Assembly (NCBI GenBank): GCA_965229115.1
Contig: CBDDIR010000003.1
Location: 1,674,001-1,738,000, forward strand
From: UBA7672 sp965229115
GTDB taxonomy: Bacteria; Pseudomonadota; Alphaproteobacteria; Caulobacterales; Hyphomonadaceae
DNA: 64,000 nt
Direction of reading: 5' to 3'
Shown here: positions 1-8,740 of the stretch, in pieces
Layout: every line of letters starts with the position of its first letter
Position numbering within the stretch: the stretch's first letter is position 1
Translations under genes and position numbers: made by a program
The notes under the pieces: generated by a model
Database searches by the model: none
The model's input: the letters and a program-made list of their open reading frames with translations, nothing else
Told to the model about the DNA's origin: nothing

Positions 1-1
1 C

Positions 2-1231
2 ATCCGCCTCGTCGTCTGCCACACCGACCCGCAGAAATACGCGCTGCTCTACGAACTGATCTGGCGCATGCGCCGCCCCAAGGATCCGCAAACCCACCTG
101 CACCTGATCGCCACCGATCCGCTGGTCTCGAAACTCACCGGCATGGCCAAGGCCATCCGCCGCGACCTGCACAAGATGCACGCCTTCGTCCGCTTCCGCG
201 AATTCAACGACCCCGCTACCGGCCCGCGCTACATCGCGTGGTTCGAACCCGACCACTACATCATCGAGGAGACCGCCAACTTCTTCGTCGACCGCTTCAC
301 CTCGATCGACTGGGCGATCATCACCCCCAAAGGCTCGCTCTGGTGGGATCGCTCCGAACTCGCCATCGGCCCGCCGGGCACAAAGGCTGACGCGCCCGTA
401 GCGGATGCGTTCGAACTCGGCTGGCGCACCTACTACGAAAGCACGTTCAACCCCGCGCGCACCAACCTAAACCAGATGCGCCAGCACATGCCCAAGAAGT
501 ACTGGAAGAACCTCCCCGAAACCCAGGCCATCCCGGCGCTCATCCAGGCAGCCGCCTCCCGCGTCGATCAGATGATCGAGCAAGTGCCCGCCATGCCCGC
601 CAGGCGCAATCCGGCCAAAGCCGTCGCCGCCATGGCGGAGCAGAGCCCCGCCACGCTCGACGAACTCAACCGCATCATCATCGACAGCGATCCCTTCGTC
701 GAAGGTTCGGACAAAGCCATCCTCGGCGAAGGCCCCATGCAGCCCGCCATAGCCTTCGTCGGCGAACAGCCCGGCGATCAGGAAGACCTGCAAGGCCGCC
801 CCTTCGTCGGTCCCGCCGGCCAGCTCTTCGATCGCGCCCTCGCCGAAGCCGGCATCGTTCGCCACAAGGCCTACGTCACCAATGCGGTGAAGCACTTCAA
901 ATATGTCCAGCGCGGCAAGCGCCGTATCCACCAGTCGCCCACCGCCGGCGAGATCAAGCACTATCGCTGGTGGCTCCAGAAGGAGCTCGACTTCGTCCAG
1001 CCGAAATTCGTCGTCGCCCTCGGCGCCTCAGCCGCCCAGGCGCTCGAGGGCAGGGCGCTGACCATTCGCGACAATCGGGGCCTGCATACGTTCGCCGCCA
1101 TGCACGATCAGCCCGGCTTCATCACCGTCCACCCTTCATCCTTGCTGCGCCAGCAGACGATCGAGGATCGCGAGCGCGAGTACGAAGCCTTCGTGTCTGA
1201 CCTGAAACGCGTCCACGCGATGATGGCCTGA
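2..1231 (+). CDS. udgX: UdgX-family uracil-DNA-binding protein with N-terminal DUF4130 (5' truncated)
   Basis: The frame is open from the first bases of the window, so the gene starts outside it; 409 residues are visible. The first ~160 residues match the DUF4130 domain often fused to UdgX, and the C-terminal ~200 form a family-4-like uracil-DNA glycosylase domain. Visible motifs are GEQPGDQED, GRPFVGPAGQ, the diagnostic loop KRRIHQS and a terminal HPSSLLR. In characterised UdgX the loop histidine attacks the deoxyribose and leaves the protein covalently bound to uracil-DNA. Role here: DNA uracil repair or signalling, inferred from family. Internal ATG at 68 is not the real start. Identification is firm. 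Confidence 0.93.
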   Translation: MRLVVCHTDPQKYALLYELIWRMRRPKDPQTHLHLIATDPLVSKLTGMAKAIRRDLHKMHAFVRFREFNDPATGPRYIAWFEPDHYIIEETANFFVDRFTSIDWAIITPKGSLWWDRSELAIGPPGTKADAPVADAFELGWRTYYESTFNPARTNLNQMRQHMPKKYWKNLPETQAIPALIQAAASRVDQMIEQVPAMPARRNPAKAVAAMAEQSPATLDELNRIIIDSDPFVEGSDKAILGEGPMQPAIAFVGEQPGDQEDLQGRPFVGPAGQLFDRALAEAGIVRHKAYVTNAVKHFKYVQRGKRRIHQSPTAGEIKHYRWWLQKELDFVQPKFVVALGASAAQALEGRALTIRDNRGLHTFAAMHDQPGFITVHPSSLLRQQTIEDREREYEAFVSDLKRVHAMMA

Positions 1232-1526
1232 TCGACTGGCTTGCTCGCTGGCGTCCGACGCATCCCGCAATTTGCCCCCGGCAAACGCTCGCAAACAGCA
1301 ACTCGGCCAGCTCAAAGCCGCGGCCAGAATGTCGCGCCCGCACCTCCAAAGCCGTCTCATTCTGGCCCTGTTGTGCATGCATAAAGGCGATGTCGGACGC
1401 GCCGCCTGACACACCAATGCAATGAACTCGGCGTAATGCCGCAGGGTATGGACGAAACACTAACTCGGCCCTATGTACCCGGCACATCTCCCAACCAACG
1501 ATTCACCGTTGATTCCGAAAGCCTAG
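1232..1526. other. Gap without a convincing gene
   Basis: No conserved protein is seen on either strand. A 10-bp inverted repeat (GGCCAGAATG at 1322-1331 with its complement at 1358-1367) could form a long-loop hairpin. It has no T-run, so I do not call a terminator. The promoter of the following small gene is presumably here. Confidence 0.4.
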
Positions 1527-2000
1527 ATGCAACCCAAGAATTCGACTTTTGCTGAACGGCAAGCGCTCGCCGCGGCCGCGAAGAAAGCCCTTCTCGAAAA
1601 ATTCAAACCCAAGCCGATGGTGCAAGCCGAAGTCGTGATCGATCACGACGCAGAGCGCCGCGCCAAGGTTGAGGCCATCCGCGCCCAGCGCGAGGCCGAA
1701 AAGGCAGAGCGTAACCGCATCCGCGAGGAAGCCGCCGCCGCCGCCGAAGCCGCCCGTCTCGAAGCCCTCGAAGCCGCCGAACAGGCGCGTATCGATGCCG
1801 AGCTGTCGGTCGACGCTCAGAAGCGCGCCGAACGCAAAGCCCGCAAGAAAGAGATCAAGGAAGCCGCCAAGGCCAAAAAAGAGACGCGCATGGTCGCCAA
1901 GCCCGGCGGTCCGCGCGAAGAGCGCCCGGTCGATCCGTTCGAGGAACACCGCCGCTATATCGCCAGCCTGGAACGTGGCCGCGAACGCCGCCGCGCCTAA
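1527..2000 (+). CDS. DUF6481 family charged protein
   Basis: This 157-residue protein is very rich in Ala, Glu, Lys and Arg and almost certainly forms a long helix or coiled coil from about residue 45 to 125. The N-terminus (SFAxRQ-like start, then AAKKALLEKFK) and the overall composition match the short DUF6481 proteins common in alphaproteobacteria. Their function is unknown. It has no signal peptide or membrane segment. A strong intrinsic terminator follows 27 bases after the stop, so it is probably monocistronic. Family call from memory of the pattern; no catalytic residues are evident. Confidence 0.75.
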   Translation: MQPKNSTFAERQALAAAAKKALLEKFKPKPMVQAEVVIDHDAERRAKVEAIRAQREAEKAERNRIREEAAAAAEAARLEALEAAEQARIDAELSVDAQKRAERKARKKEIKEAAKAKKETRMVAKPGGPREERPVDPFEEHRRYIASLERGRERRRA

Positions 2001-2026
2001 GCTGACCTAGCGATTTCAAGACAGAT

Positions 2027-2060
2027 TGCGGCCTCCGGAAATTTCTTTCCGGGGGCCGCA
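2027..2060 (+). terminator. Intrinsic terminator after the DUF6481 gene
   Basis: A 15-bp stem with one G-T wobble (2027-2041 with 2046-2060) closes a 4-base loop and is followed by TCCGTTTTGGGGTCTTTT. It separates the DUF6481 gene from the sigma-factor cluster. Confidence 0.8.
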
Positions 2061-2135
2061 TCCGTTTTGGGGTCTTTTGTCCTCTAACCTGCAAACGGGG
2101 CGATACTGGCCCCACAAACAGGAGGCCAAAGGCCC

Positions 2136-2522
2136 ATGGACGTCGAAATCCTGATCCCGATCTCTTTCTTCGGAATGATCGTTCTCATCGTCTGGCTGGT
2201 TCAGCATTCCGGCCAGAAGAAGCGCGCCGAGGCGATGAAAACGCTCCGCCTGGCTATCGAGAAAGGCCAGCCGCTCACGCCCGAAGCGCTCGATTCGATG
2301 GCCCGCCTGTCCAGCCCGATCGCGGACCTTCGCCGCGGTATCATCTTCGTCTCGATCGCCGCTGGCTTTGCCTCCTTCGCCACCGTCGTCGGCACGGGCA
2401 TGACTGAAAGCGGCGGCCCGGAAATGATGCGCGCGCTCTACGGCGTGGCCACATTCCCGCTCTTCATCGGCCTGGCATTCCTAGGCCTCCACTTCTTCGC
2501 CAACGAGTCGAAGCGCGGCTGA
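2136..2522 (+). CDS. DUF6249 family membrane protein
   Basis: 128 residues. One membrane helix sits at residues ~5-23 and two at ~70-88 and ~100-120, with a cytoplasmic stretch containing KKRAEAMKTLRLAIEKGQPLT between them. This layout and the PLTPEAL motif are typical of DUF6249 proteins, which lie next to ECF sigma factors in several alphaproteobacteria. An AGGAGG ribosome-binding site precedes the ATG. It ends 6 bases before the sigma-factor start, so the two are surely co-transcribed. A role in sensing or anchoring for the sigma factor is inference. Confidence 0.7.
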   Translation: MDVEILIPISFFGMIVLIVWLVQHSGQKKRAEAMKTLRLAIEKGQPLTPEALDSMARLSSPIADLRRGIIFVSIAAGFASFATVVGTGMTESGGPEMMRALYGVATFPLFIGLAFLGLHFFANESKRG

Positions 2523-2528
2523 TCCCCC

Positions 2529-3047
2529 GTGTCCGGTTCTCTCCCTGACGAACAGGACCTGACACACGCCGCGATGGCGGGCGACCGACAGGCCTTTGGC
2601 CAGCTCGTCGCCCGCCATCAGGCGAGTGTTCGCGCGTTGGCCAGAAGGCTGGCCCGCTCGGTGTCCGATGGCGATGACATCGCCCAGGCCGCCTTCCTCA
2701 CCGCATGGCGGCGGCGGTCGACCTGGCGCGGCGGCTCCTTCCGCGGCTGGGTCTGCGCCATCGCCTATCGCGAGTTTCTCGGCGCCCGCAAAGGCGCGCG
2801 CTTCGAGGCGGAACTCGAAGACGAACCCGGCCTCTCCAGCGAAACAGGCGAGCGCATGGATCTGACACGCGCCATGGAAGCGCTGGACGATAGTGAGCGG
2901 GCGGCGGTCGCCCTCTGCATCGGCGCCGGTCTCAGCCACACCGAAGCTGCACTTGCGATGCAAGCGCCGCTCGGTTCGGTGAAATCGTGGGTTCTGCGGG
3001 GCAGGTCGAAACTACAAAAGGCGCTGGCCGCCTATCAGGTCGCGTGA
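2529..3047 (+). CDS. ECF-type RNA polymerase sigma factor
   Basis: 172 residues. The region 2 signature covers residues ~10-75 (DRQAFGQLVARHQ, then ARSVSDGDDIAQAAFLTAWRR). Region 4 is a helix-turn-helix at ~115-165 (SHTEAALAMQAPLGSVKSWV, then RGRSKLQ). Size and domains fit extracytoplasmic-function sigma factors. Start is GTG at 2529. It lies between two small membrane proteins, one of which is likely its anti-sigma factor. The ECF subgroup and the target genes cannot be read from the sequence. Confidence 0.88.
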   Translation: MSGSLPDEQDLTHAAMAGDRQAFGQLVARHQASVRALARRLARSVSDGDDIAQAAFLTAWRRRSTWRGGSFRGWVCAIAYREFLGARKGARFEAELEDEPGLSSETGERMDLTRAMEALDDSERAAVALCIGAGLSHTEAALAMQAPLGSVKSWVLRGRSKLQKALAAYQVA

Positions 3048-3072
3048 GACAATGATGTTCGAAGGATCAGGC

Positions 3073-3447
3073 ATGTCCGACCAACCCGCCAATGACCCGG
3101 AACGCTTCGATGATGGCGGCGACGACGCACTCGCCAGCCTGTTCGCTGCCGAAGAGACAGCGATCCGCGACGATGGTTTCACCAAACGCGTTGTCGAACA
3201 GGTGAATGACGGCATCGGCTGGCGGCGCACGGCCGTCTATGGCGCCGGCATGGCCGGCTTCGGCGTCGCCGTCGCCAGCATCGTCGACATGGCGCCGCTC
3301 CTCCCGGATCTGTCCGGCTGGTGGAGCACGATCTCCAGCGAGTTGCGGGTCGCCGGGCAGGGAAGCTTCGACCCAACGATGATAACGATCGCTGCCGTTG
3401 TCGCGGGGGCAAGCATGTGCCTCGCCGTATTGATACAGGAACGATAG
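3073..3447 (+). CDS. Putative membrane anti-sigma factor or sigma-linked protein
   Basis: I chose ATG 3073 over 3052 because GAAGGA lies just upstream and the sigma gene ends at 3047. The 124-residue protein has a cytoplasmic N-terminal ~55 residues with a helix (FTKRVVEQVNDG) and two membrane segments at ~60-80 and ~100-120. There is no HxxxCxxC zinc motif of the usual ZAS anti-sigma domain. Position immediately after an ECF sigma gene and topology suggest a membrane anti-sigma factor. That is inference; I do not recognise a named family. Confidence 0.6.
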   Translation: MSDQPANDPERFDDGGDDALASLFAAEETAIRDDGFTKRVVEQVNDGIGWRRTAVYGAGMAGFGVAVASIVDMAPLLPDLSGWWSTISSELRVAGQGSFDPTMITIAAVVAGASMCLAVLIQER

Positions 3448-3523
3448 CCCGGCCTATCGTTCCTGTTGCTTCGCGCCGTCACCTTTGCTCTGATCCGCTC
3501 GGCTGGGGAGCAGGGGTGTCGTC

Positions 3524-4120
3524 ATGGAACTCTGGTATCTGCTCGCCTTCCTGGCGGGCCTCCTCGTGTTCTTCGGAACGCATTTCTACACGGCGTTCCG
3601 CTCGCGCGATGAAAACAGCCTGCCGGCGCGTATAGGCGCGGGCCCGTACAAGGGCATTTATTCGGCTGTCACCGGTATCGGCTTCATCGCCATGATTTGG
3701 GGCTACGCCATGCTCAAGCCATGGATCCCCTTGGCCGCGCCGCCATTCTGGACGCGCCACATCACCATGCTGCTGATGCTGCCCGCGATGATCATCGTGG
3801 TCGCCGCCTACATGCCGCCAGCAGGCTTCATCAAGAAGGGCATCAAGCATCCGCTTCTTGTCGCCACCAAAATCTGGGCGTTCGCGCACCTGATCTCGAA
3901 CTGGGATCTGGCGTCGGTTATCCTGTTCGCATCCTTCCTCGCTTACGGCGTCGTCGACCGGATCGCGGTCAAGCGCCGGGGCGATGTGGGCTTTGCCAAC
4001 GTAAAGCCAAACGTCTGGGGCGACCTCTTCTCGATCGCCGTCGGTCTCGCCCTGTACCTGCTGCTGATCTACGAGCTGCACTACATGCTGATCGGCGTGG
4101 ACCCCCTCTCTGGCGGCTGA
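3524..4120 (+). CDS. NnrU family membrane protein
   Basis: 198 residues with about five hydrophobic helices. The start (LLAFLAGLLVFFGTHFYTAF), the KGIYS motif and HPLLVATKIWAFAHLISN are hallmarks of the NnrU family. NnrU was first linked to nitric-oxide and nitrite metabolism in rhodobacters, and is related to the methyltransferase/NnrU (MddA-like) membrane enzymes. No denitrification genes are nearby, so the function here is open. It stands alone before panB. Confidence 0.85.
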   Translation: MELWYLLAFLAGLLVFFGTHFYTAFRSRDENSLPARIGAGPYKGIYSAVTGIGFIAMIWGYAMLKPWIPLAAPPFWTRHITMLLMLPAMIIVVAAYMPPAGFIKKGIKHPLLVATKIWAFAHLISNWDLASVILFASFLAYGVVDRIAVKRRGDVGFANVKPNVWGDLFSIAVGLALYLLLIYELHYMLIGVDPLSGG

Positions 4121-4211
4121 CCTTTCCCGGCAGGTTAGGGTAAACGGCCCATAGATTGCCTCGGAGGCCTTTGGGGCCTATTCAGCGGCCCTGTTTGAAG
4201 AGGGGACGCTG

Positions 4212-5036
4212 ATGTCCGCCCAGGTCCAATCCGCCCGCAAGACGGTTAAGGATGTCGCCGCCTCCAAAGGTGGCACGCCGCTCGTCTGCCTTACCGCCTA
4301 CACCGCGCCCATGGCCGCGTTGATGGACGAGCGTTGCGATCTGCTGCTCGTCGGCGACAGCGTCGGCATGGTCGTCCACGGCCTGCCCACCACGGTCGGC
4401 GTCACGCTGGATATGATGATCCTGCACGGGCAGGCGGTCATGCGCGGCTCAAGGCGCGCCTTTGTTGTCGTCGATATGCCCTTCGGCTCCTACGAAGCCA
4501 GCGTCGAGCAGGCATTCATGAACGCCTCGCGCATCATGAAGGAAACCGGCTGCCAGGCTGTGAAGATCGAAGCCGGCGAATACGCCGCCGCCACCGTCCG
4601 CTACCTTGTCGAGCGCGGCATCCCTGTCATGGCCCATGTCGGCCTCCGCCCCCAGGCCACCAACGTGGATGGAGGCTTCAAGGCCAAGGGCCGCACGGAC
4701 GCAGAGCGTAACAAGGTCATCTCCGAAGCCGCCGCCGCCGACGAAGCCGGCTGCTTCGCCATGGTCATCGAAGGGGTCGCCGAAGACCTCGCCGCCCAGA
4801 TTACCGCCCAGGTTTCCTGCCCCACCATCGGCATCGGCGCGTCCGCGTCATGTGACGGCCAGATCCTCGTCACGGACGACCTTCTGGGCATGTTCGACTG
4901 GACCCCCCGATTCGTGCGGCGATATGCCGATCTTCGCTCCGAGATAGCCAAGGCTGTAGATGGATATGCCTCGGATGTGAGGGCCCGGGCGTTTCCCGGG
5001 GAAAAAGAGACCTACTCGCTCAAAAAACAGCCATAA
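4212..5036 (+). CDS. panB: 3-methyl-2-oxobutanoate hydroxymethyltransferase
   Basis: 274 residues, the usual length. PanB makes ketopantoate from 2-oxoisovalerate and methylene-tetrahydrofolate in the first step of pantothenate and CoA synthesis; the enzyme is a cytoplasmic (beta/alpha)8 barrel decamer. Visible motifs are LLVGDSVGMVVHG, VDMPFGSYEAS, KIEAGEY, MAHVGLRPQ, the catalytic Glu region MVIEGVAE and TIGIGAS. AGAGGGGAC precedes the ATG. No panC is adjacent. Identification is secure. Confidence 0.97.
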   Translation: MSAQVQSARKTVKDVAASKGGTPLVCLTAYTAPMAALMDERCDLLLVGDSVGMVVHGLPTTVGVTLDMMILHGQAVMRGSRRAFVVVDMPFGSYEASVEQAFMNASRIMKETGCQAVKIEAGEYAAATVRYLVERGIPVMAHVGLRPQATNVDGGFKAKGRTDAERNKVISEAAAADEAGCFAMVIEGVAEDLAAQITAQVSCPTIGIGASASCDGQILVTDDLLGMFDWTPRFVRRYADLRSEIAKAVDGYASDVRARAFPGEKETYSLKKQP

Positions 5037-5113
5037 TCCCAACGGCTTTTGTCGAATTGCCGGGGCACACCGCCCCGGCTAAGTTGCCCCACCATTTCGG
5101 AGCACCCCCGCGC

Positions 5114-5884
5114 GTGACTGATATCTTCCAGGAAGTCGACCAGAGCCTGCGCGAGGAGTCCGTCGCCAGCCTATGGAAACGTTGGCAGTGGGTGGTCTAT
5201 GGCGTGATCGCGGCCGCCGTCCTCGGCGTCGCCGGTTTCGAGATCTGGCGCGGCATGCGCGAGGGCGAGATCGACAAGTCCGCCATGGTCTATGACGCCG
5301 GCTTCGCCGCCCGCGAGAAGAACGACCTCGCCGCCGCCCGCTCCAGCTTCGCCCAGCTCGAAGGCGACAAGACCGGCTTCAACCAGCTCGCTGGCCACAT
5401 GCTCGCCGGCGTCGAGAAAGACCTGACCAACGACATGACCGCCGTCGAGGCGCACCTCGCCTCCGCCGCCGCAGCCGACAAGGGCGTGATGGGCGACCTC
5501 GCCACCATCAAGCTCGCCTACGCCAAGGCCGACACCGCCACGCTCGCCGAGCTCGAGAAAGACCTCAAGCCGCTGCTCGACCGTCCGGGCCCCGCCACCG
5601 CGATGGCGAAGGAGCTCATCGGCGCCAAGGCTCTCGCCGAAGGCAATATCGAACGCGCCCGTTCCGAATTCGAAGCCCTCTCGCTCGACCTCGAAGCCCC
5701 CCGCGGCGTCCAGGCCCGCGTGCAGCAGGCCCTCGCCACGCTGCCTCAGCGCAAGGTGAACCTCGACGCCCCGGGCGTGCCCGCCGCAACACCAGCGGCC
5801 ACCGCTCCGGCCGCCACGCCCGCGCCCGCGCCCGCAACACCCGCTCCCGCACCTGCCACCGCTCCCGCACAGGCGAACCCGTAA
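5114..5884 (+). CDS. YfgM-like tetratricopeptide membrane protein
   Basis: I place the start at GTG 5114 because the protein then begins MTDIFQEVDQSLREE, the conserved beginning of alphaproteobacterial YfgM-like proteins; an upstream ATG at 5057 adds unconserved sequence. 256 residues: a short cytoplasmic head, one membrane helix at ~25-45, a helical TPR-like periplasmic domain (to ~215) and a C-terminal Ala/Pro tail (APAPATPAPAPAT). YfgM assists periplasmic chaperones and the Sec translocon. The order yfgM-bamB-der is the same as in E. coli. The stop overlaps the bamB start. Confidence 0.85.
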   Translation: MTDIFQEVDQSLREESVASLWKRWQWVVYGVIAAAVLGVAGFEIWRGMREGEIDKSAMVYDAGFAAREKNDLAAARSSFAQLEGDKTGFNQLAGHMLAGVEKDLTNDMTAVEAHLASAAAADKGVMGDLATIKLAYAKADTATLAELEKDLKPLLDRPGPATAMAKELIGAKALAEGNIERARSEFEALSLDLEAPRGVQARVQQALATLPQRKVNLDAPGVPAATPAATAPAATPAPAPATPAPAPATAPAQANP

Positions 5885-7206
5885 TGTCAGTCATGCGTTC
5901 CCTGATCCTGGCTCTTCCGATGGCGGCCATCCTGGCTGCGTGCGGCAACGCGCCGGTCGTCCTCTCCGAAGAAGAGAAGGCCGCCCGCGTCACCGTGAAC
6001 CCGTTCTCGGAAAACCTCACGCCGGACCCGACGCTCGCCAGCGCCACCATCGCGCTGCCCGCAGCCCAGCCCTCGACTGACTGGCCGCAGGCCGGCGTCA
6101 ACTCGTCCAAGCACCCGGTCAACGTCACCGCCGGCTCGCAGTTCAAGGTCGACTGGCGCGTCGGCGTCGGCGAAGGCTCGGGCGAACTCAAGCGCATCGT
6201 CGCCGCCCCCGTCGCCCGCGACGGCCGCATCTACACGATCGACAGCAACCAGCGCGTCGTCGCCACCGACATCAACTCCGGCAAGCGCGTCTGGGAGAAC
6301 AAGCTCAAGGCCGCCAACCCGAAATGGGATGAATACACCGTCGGCGCCGGCCTCGCGATCACCGGCGACAAGCTCATCGTCGCCTCCGGCTTCGCCTACG
6401 TCACCGCGCTCAGCCTCGCAGACGGCAAGGAGATCTGGCATCGCCGCGTCGACAGCCCGCTCTCGTCCTCGCCCGCCATCCTCGGCAACCGCGCCTTCCT
6501 CACCTCGACCAACAACGACTTCTACGCGGTCGACACCGACGACGGCGAAATCCTCTGGAACGACCAGGCGCTCTCCGAATCCGCGCGCGTCCTGTCCTCG
6601 CCCAGCCCCGCCGTCACGCAGGACATTCTCGCTGTCGGCTACTCCTCGGGCGAACTCATCGCCTACCTGCCGGCCAACGGCCGCCGCCTGTGGACCGACA
6701 CGCTGACCTCCACCGGCCGCTACACGCCGCTCTCCGCCATCAACGACATCGCCGGCAAGCCCACCATCCAGGACGGCGTCGTCTATGTCGCCAGCCACTC
6801 GGGCATCCTCGCCGCCATCGACAGCCGCTCGGGCACGCGCCTGTGGAGCCGCGTCTTCGGCTCGCGCCAGGGCCCCGTCATCGGCGGCGACTACCTCTTC
6901 ATCGTCGGCACCAACAGCAAGGTCGCCGCCTTCAACCGCATCGACGGCAAGGTGGCATGGGTTCGCGACCTGCCGGAGTTCAAGGACAACAACCAGGAAA
7001 ACCGCATCGTCTGGACCGGCCCGCTGATGGCCGACGGGCGTCTCGTCATCACCTCGTCCTATGGCGACGTGCTGGCGCTCTCGCCGCAGAATGGCGAGAC
7101 GGTTGCACAAATGAATGTCGGTCAGGGCGTCCTGATCGAGCCGATCGCCGCCGGCGGCAAGATCTTCCTTCTCACCGATCAGGCCCAGCTGATCGCTATC
7201 AAGTAG
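5884..7206 (+). CDS. bamB: Outer-membrane assembly lipoprotein BamB
   Basis: 440 residues. A lipoprotein signal ends in AILAAC with Cys20 as the lipidation site. The rest is an eight-bladed beta-propeller with PQQ-like repeats (for example DINSGKRVWENKL, LADGKEIWHRR, DTDDGEILWND, DSRSGTRLWSR, NRIDGKVAWVR). BamB is a scaffold of the BAM complex, inserting beta-barrel proteins from the periplasmic face. Its ATG overlaps the stop of the YfgM-like gene (TAATG), and der follows, a conserved cluster. Confusion with a quinoprotein dehydrogenase is unlikely given length, lipobox and context. Confidence 0.95.
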   Translation: MSVMRSLILALPMAAILAACGNAPVVLSEEEKAARVTVNPFSENLTPDPTLASATIALPAAQPSTDWPQAGVNSSKHPVNVTAGSQFKVDWRVGVGEGSGELKRIVAAPVARDGRIYTIDSNQRVVATDINSGKRVWENKLKAANPKWDEYTVGAGLAITGDKLIVASGFAYVTALSLADGKEIWHRRVDSPLSSSPAILGNRAFLTSTNNDFYAVDTDDGEILWNDQALSESARVLSSPSPAVTQDILAVGYSSGELIAYLPANGRRLWTDTLTSTGRYTPLSAINDIAGKPTIQDGVVYVASHSGILAAIDSRSGTRLWSRVFGSRQGPVIGGDYLFIVGTNSKVAAFNRIDGKVAWVRDLPEFKDNNQENRIVWTGPLMADGRLVITSSYGDVLALSPQNGETVAQMNVGQGVLIEPIAAGGKIFLLTDQAQLIAIK

Positions 7207-7299
7207 TAGAGTAGGCTCATTCTCTGGGTTTAAGCAGACCGGCGCTCGCGAGTGAGCGCCCGATGGCCGTCCGTAAGGGCGGTCGAATTGGAGTTTCCC

Positions 7300-8703
7300 A
7301 TGACGCTGAAGGTGGCCATTGTCGGTCGCCCGAACGTAGGCAAGTCGACCCTGTTCAACCGGCTTGCCGGCCGGAAGATCGCAATCGTCGACGACCAGCC
7401 TGGCGTCACGCGCGATCGCAAGGAAACGATTGGCCGCCTCGGCGACATCGACATGATCCTGATCGACACTGCCGGCTTCGAGGATGTCAACGATGACAGC
7501 CTCGAAACCCGCATGCGTCGGCAAACGGAAATTGCGATCAAGGAAGCCGACGTTTCGATCTTCCTTTACGATGCTCGCGCCGGCGTAACGCCGATCGACG
7601 AGCGTTTCGCCCAGCTGCTGCGCAAGTCCGGAAAGCCCGTCGTGCTCGCCGCCAACAAGTGCGAAGGCAAGCAGGGCGACGATGGCCTCAACGAAGCCTG
7701 GCGTCTCGGCCTCGGCGATGCAGCTCCCATCTCCGCCGAACACGGCGAGGGCATGTCGGATCTGTATGAAGGCCTCGCTGCGGCCCAGGCCAAGCTCGAA
7801 GCCTCCGGCCTCTATCTCTCGCTCGATCCGGAAGAAGAAACCGAAGAGCCCTTCGATCCGGACGCCGAAGCTCCGCCCGAAGATCCGACCAAGCCGATCC
7901 GCATCGCCTTCGTCGGCCGCCCGAACGCCGGCAAGTCCACGCTGCTCAACGGCATCCTTGAGGACGACCGCTTCATCACCGGCCCCGAAGCTGGCATCAC
8001 GCGCGACAGCGTCACCGTCGCCTGGTCATGGGGCGGCCGCGAAATCCGCCTCGTCGACACGGCCGGCCTGCGCAAGCGCGCCAAGGTGCAGGAAAAGCTC
8101 GAGCGCGCCTCCACCATGGAGACGACCCACTCGATCCGCTTCGCCGACGTCGTCGTGCTCGTCATGGATCCGCGCGACGCCTTCGAGAAGCAGGACGTCC
8201 AGATCGCCAACCTCGTCCTGCGCGAGGGCAGGGGTCTCGTCTATGCGATCACCAAGTGGGACACGGTCGACAACACGTCCGAAGCCCGCCGCGAGATGGA
8301 CCACCAGGCATTCGCCCACCTGCCACACGCCGCCGGCACGCCGCTGGTCCCCGTGTCCGGCATCACGCGCAAGAACCTCGACAAGCTGATGGACGCCTGC
8401 GTGAAGGTCCACAAGGACTGGTCGGCCCGCGTGAAGACGCGCGACCTCAACGACTGGCTAGCCTACGTCACGCAGAAACACCCGCCGCCAGCCCCGAACG
8501 GCAAGCGCATCAAGCCACGCTACATGGCGCAGATGAAAACCCGCCCGCCAACCTTCGTGTTGATGGCCAGCCGCGCCAACGAAATGCCGGAGACGTACAA
8601 GCGCTACCTGCTCAACGAACTCCGCGAAGCCTTCAACCTCCCCGGCGTCCCCATCCGTCTGGTCCTGAAGAGCAACAAGAACCCCTACGTCGACAACGAG
8701 TAG
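7300..8703 (+). CDS. der: Ribosome biogenesis GTPase Der (EngA)
   Basis: Start chosen at ATG 7300, which gives the canonical MTLKVAIVGRPNVGKST with GGAGTT upstream; the earlier in-frame GTG at 7252 adds a non-conserved extension. 467 residues with two tandem GTPase domains: P-loops GRPNVGKST (~residue 9) and GRPNAGKST (~205), DTAGFED and DTAGLRK switch regions, and NKCEG and TKWD specificity motifs. A KH-like domain occupies ~370 to the end. Der is needed for 50S subunit maturation. The 93-base gap from bamB holds a hairpin (7241-7260) without T-run. Confidence 0.97.
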   Translation: MTLKVAIVGRPNVGKSTLFNRLAGRKIAIVDDQPGVTRDRKETIGRLGDIDMILIDTAGFEDVNDDSLETRMRRQTEIAIKEADVSIFLYDARAGVTPIDERFAQLLRKSGKPVVLAANKCEGKQGDDGLNEAWRLGLGDAAPISAEHGEGMSDLYEGLAAAQAKLEASGLYLSLDPEEETEEPFDPDAEAPPEDPTKPIRIAFVGRPNAGKSTLLNGILEDDRFITGPEAGITRDSVTVAWSWGGREIRLVDTAGLRKRAKVQEKLERASTMETTHSIRFADVVVLVMDPRDAFEKQDVQIANLVLREGRGLVYAITKWDTVDNTSEARREMDHQAFAHLPHAAGTPLVPVSGITRKNLDKLMDACVKVHKDWSARVKTRDLNDWLAYVTQKHPPPAPNGKRIKPRYMAQMKTRPPTFVLMASRANEMPETYKRYLLNELREAFNLPGVPIRLVLKSNKNPYVDNE

Positions 8704-8740
8704 TCGGCGCGTCCACCGCGCCACCGCCGCTAGTGACAGC

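Noticed and set aside
5760..5880. Short repeats GCCCGCGCCCGC type at the end of the YfgM-like gene
   Set aside because: Coding low complexity (Ala-Pro tail), not a CRISPR or a tandem regulatory repeat.
5887..7743. 618-codon minus-strand frame opposite bamB and der
   Set aside because: Acidic Gly/Asp/Val-rich shadow crossing two certain genes.
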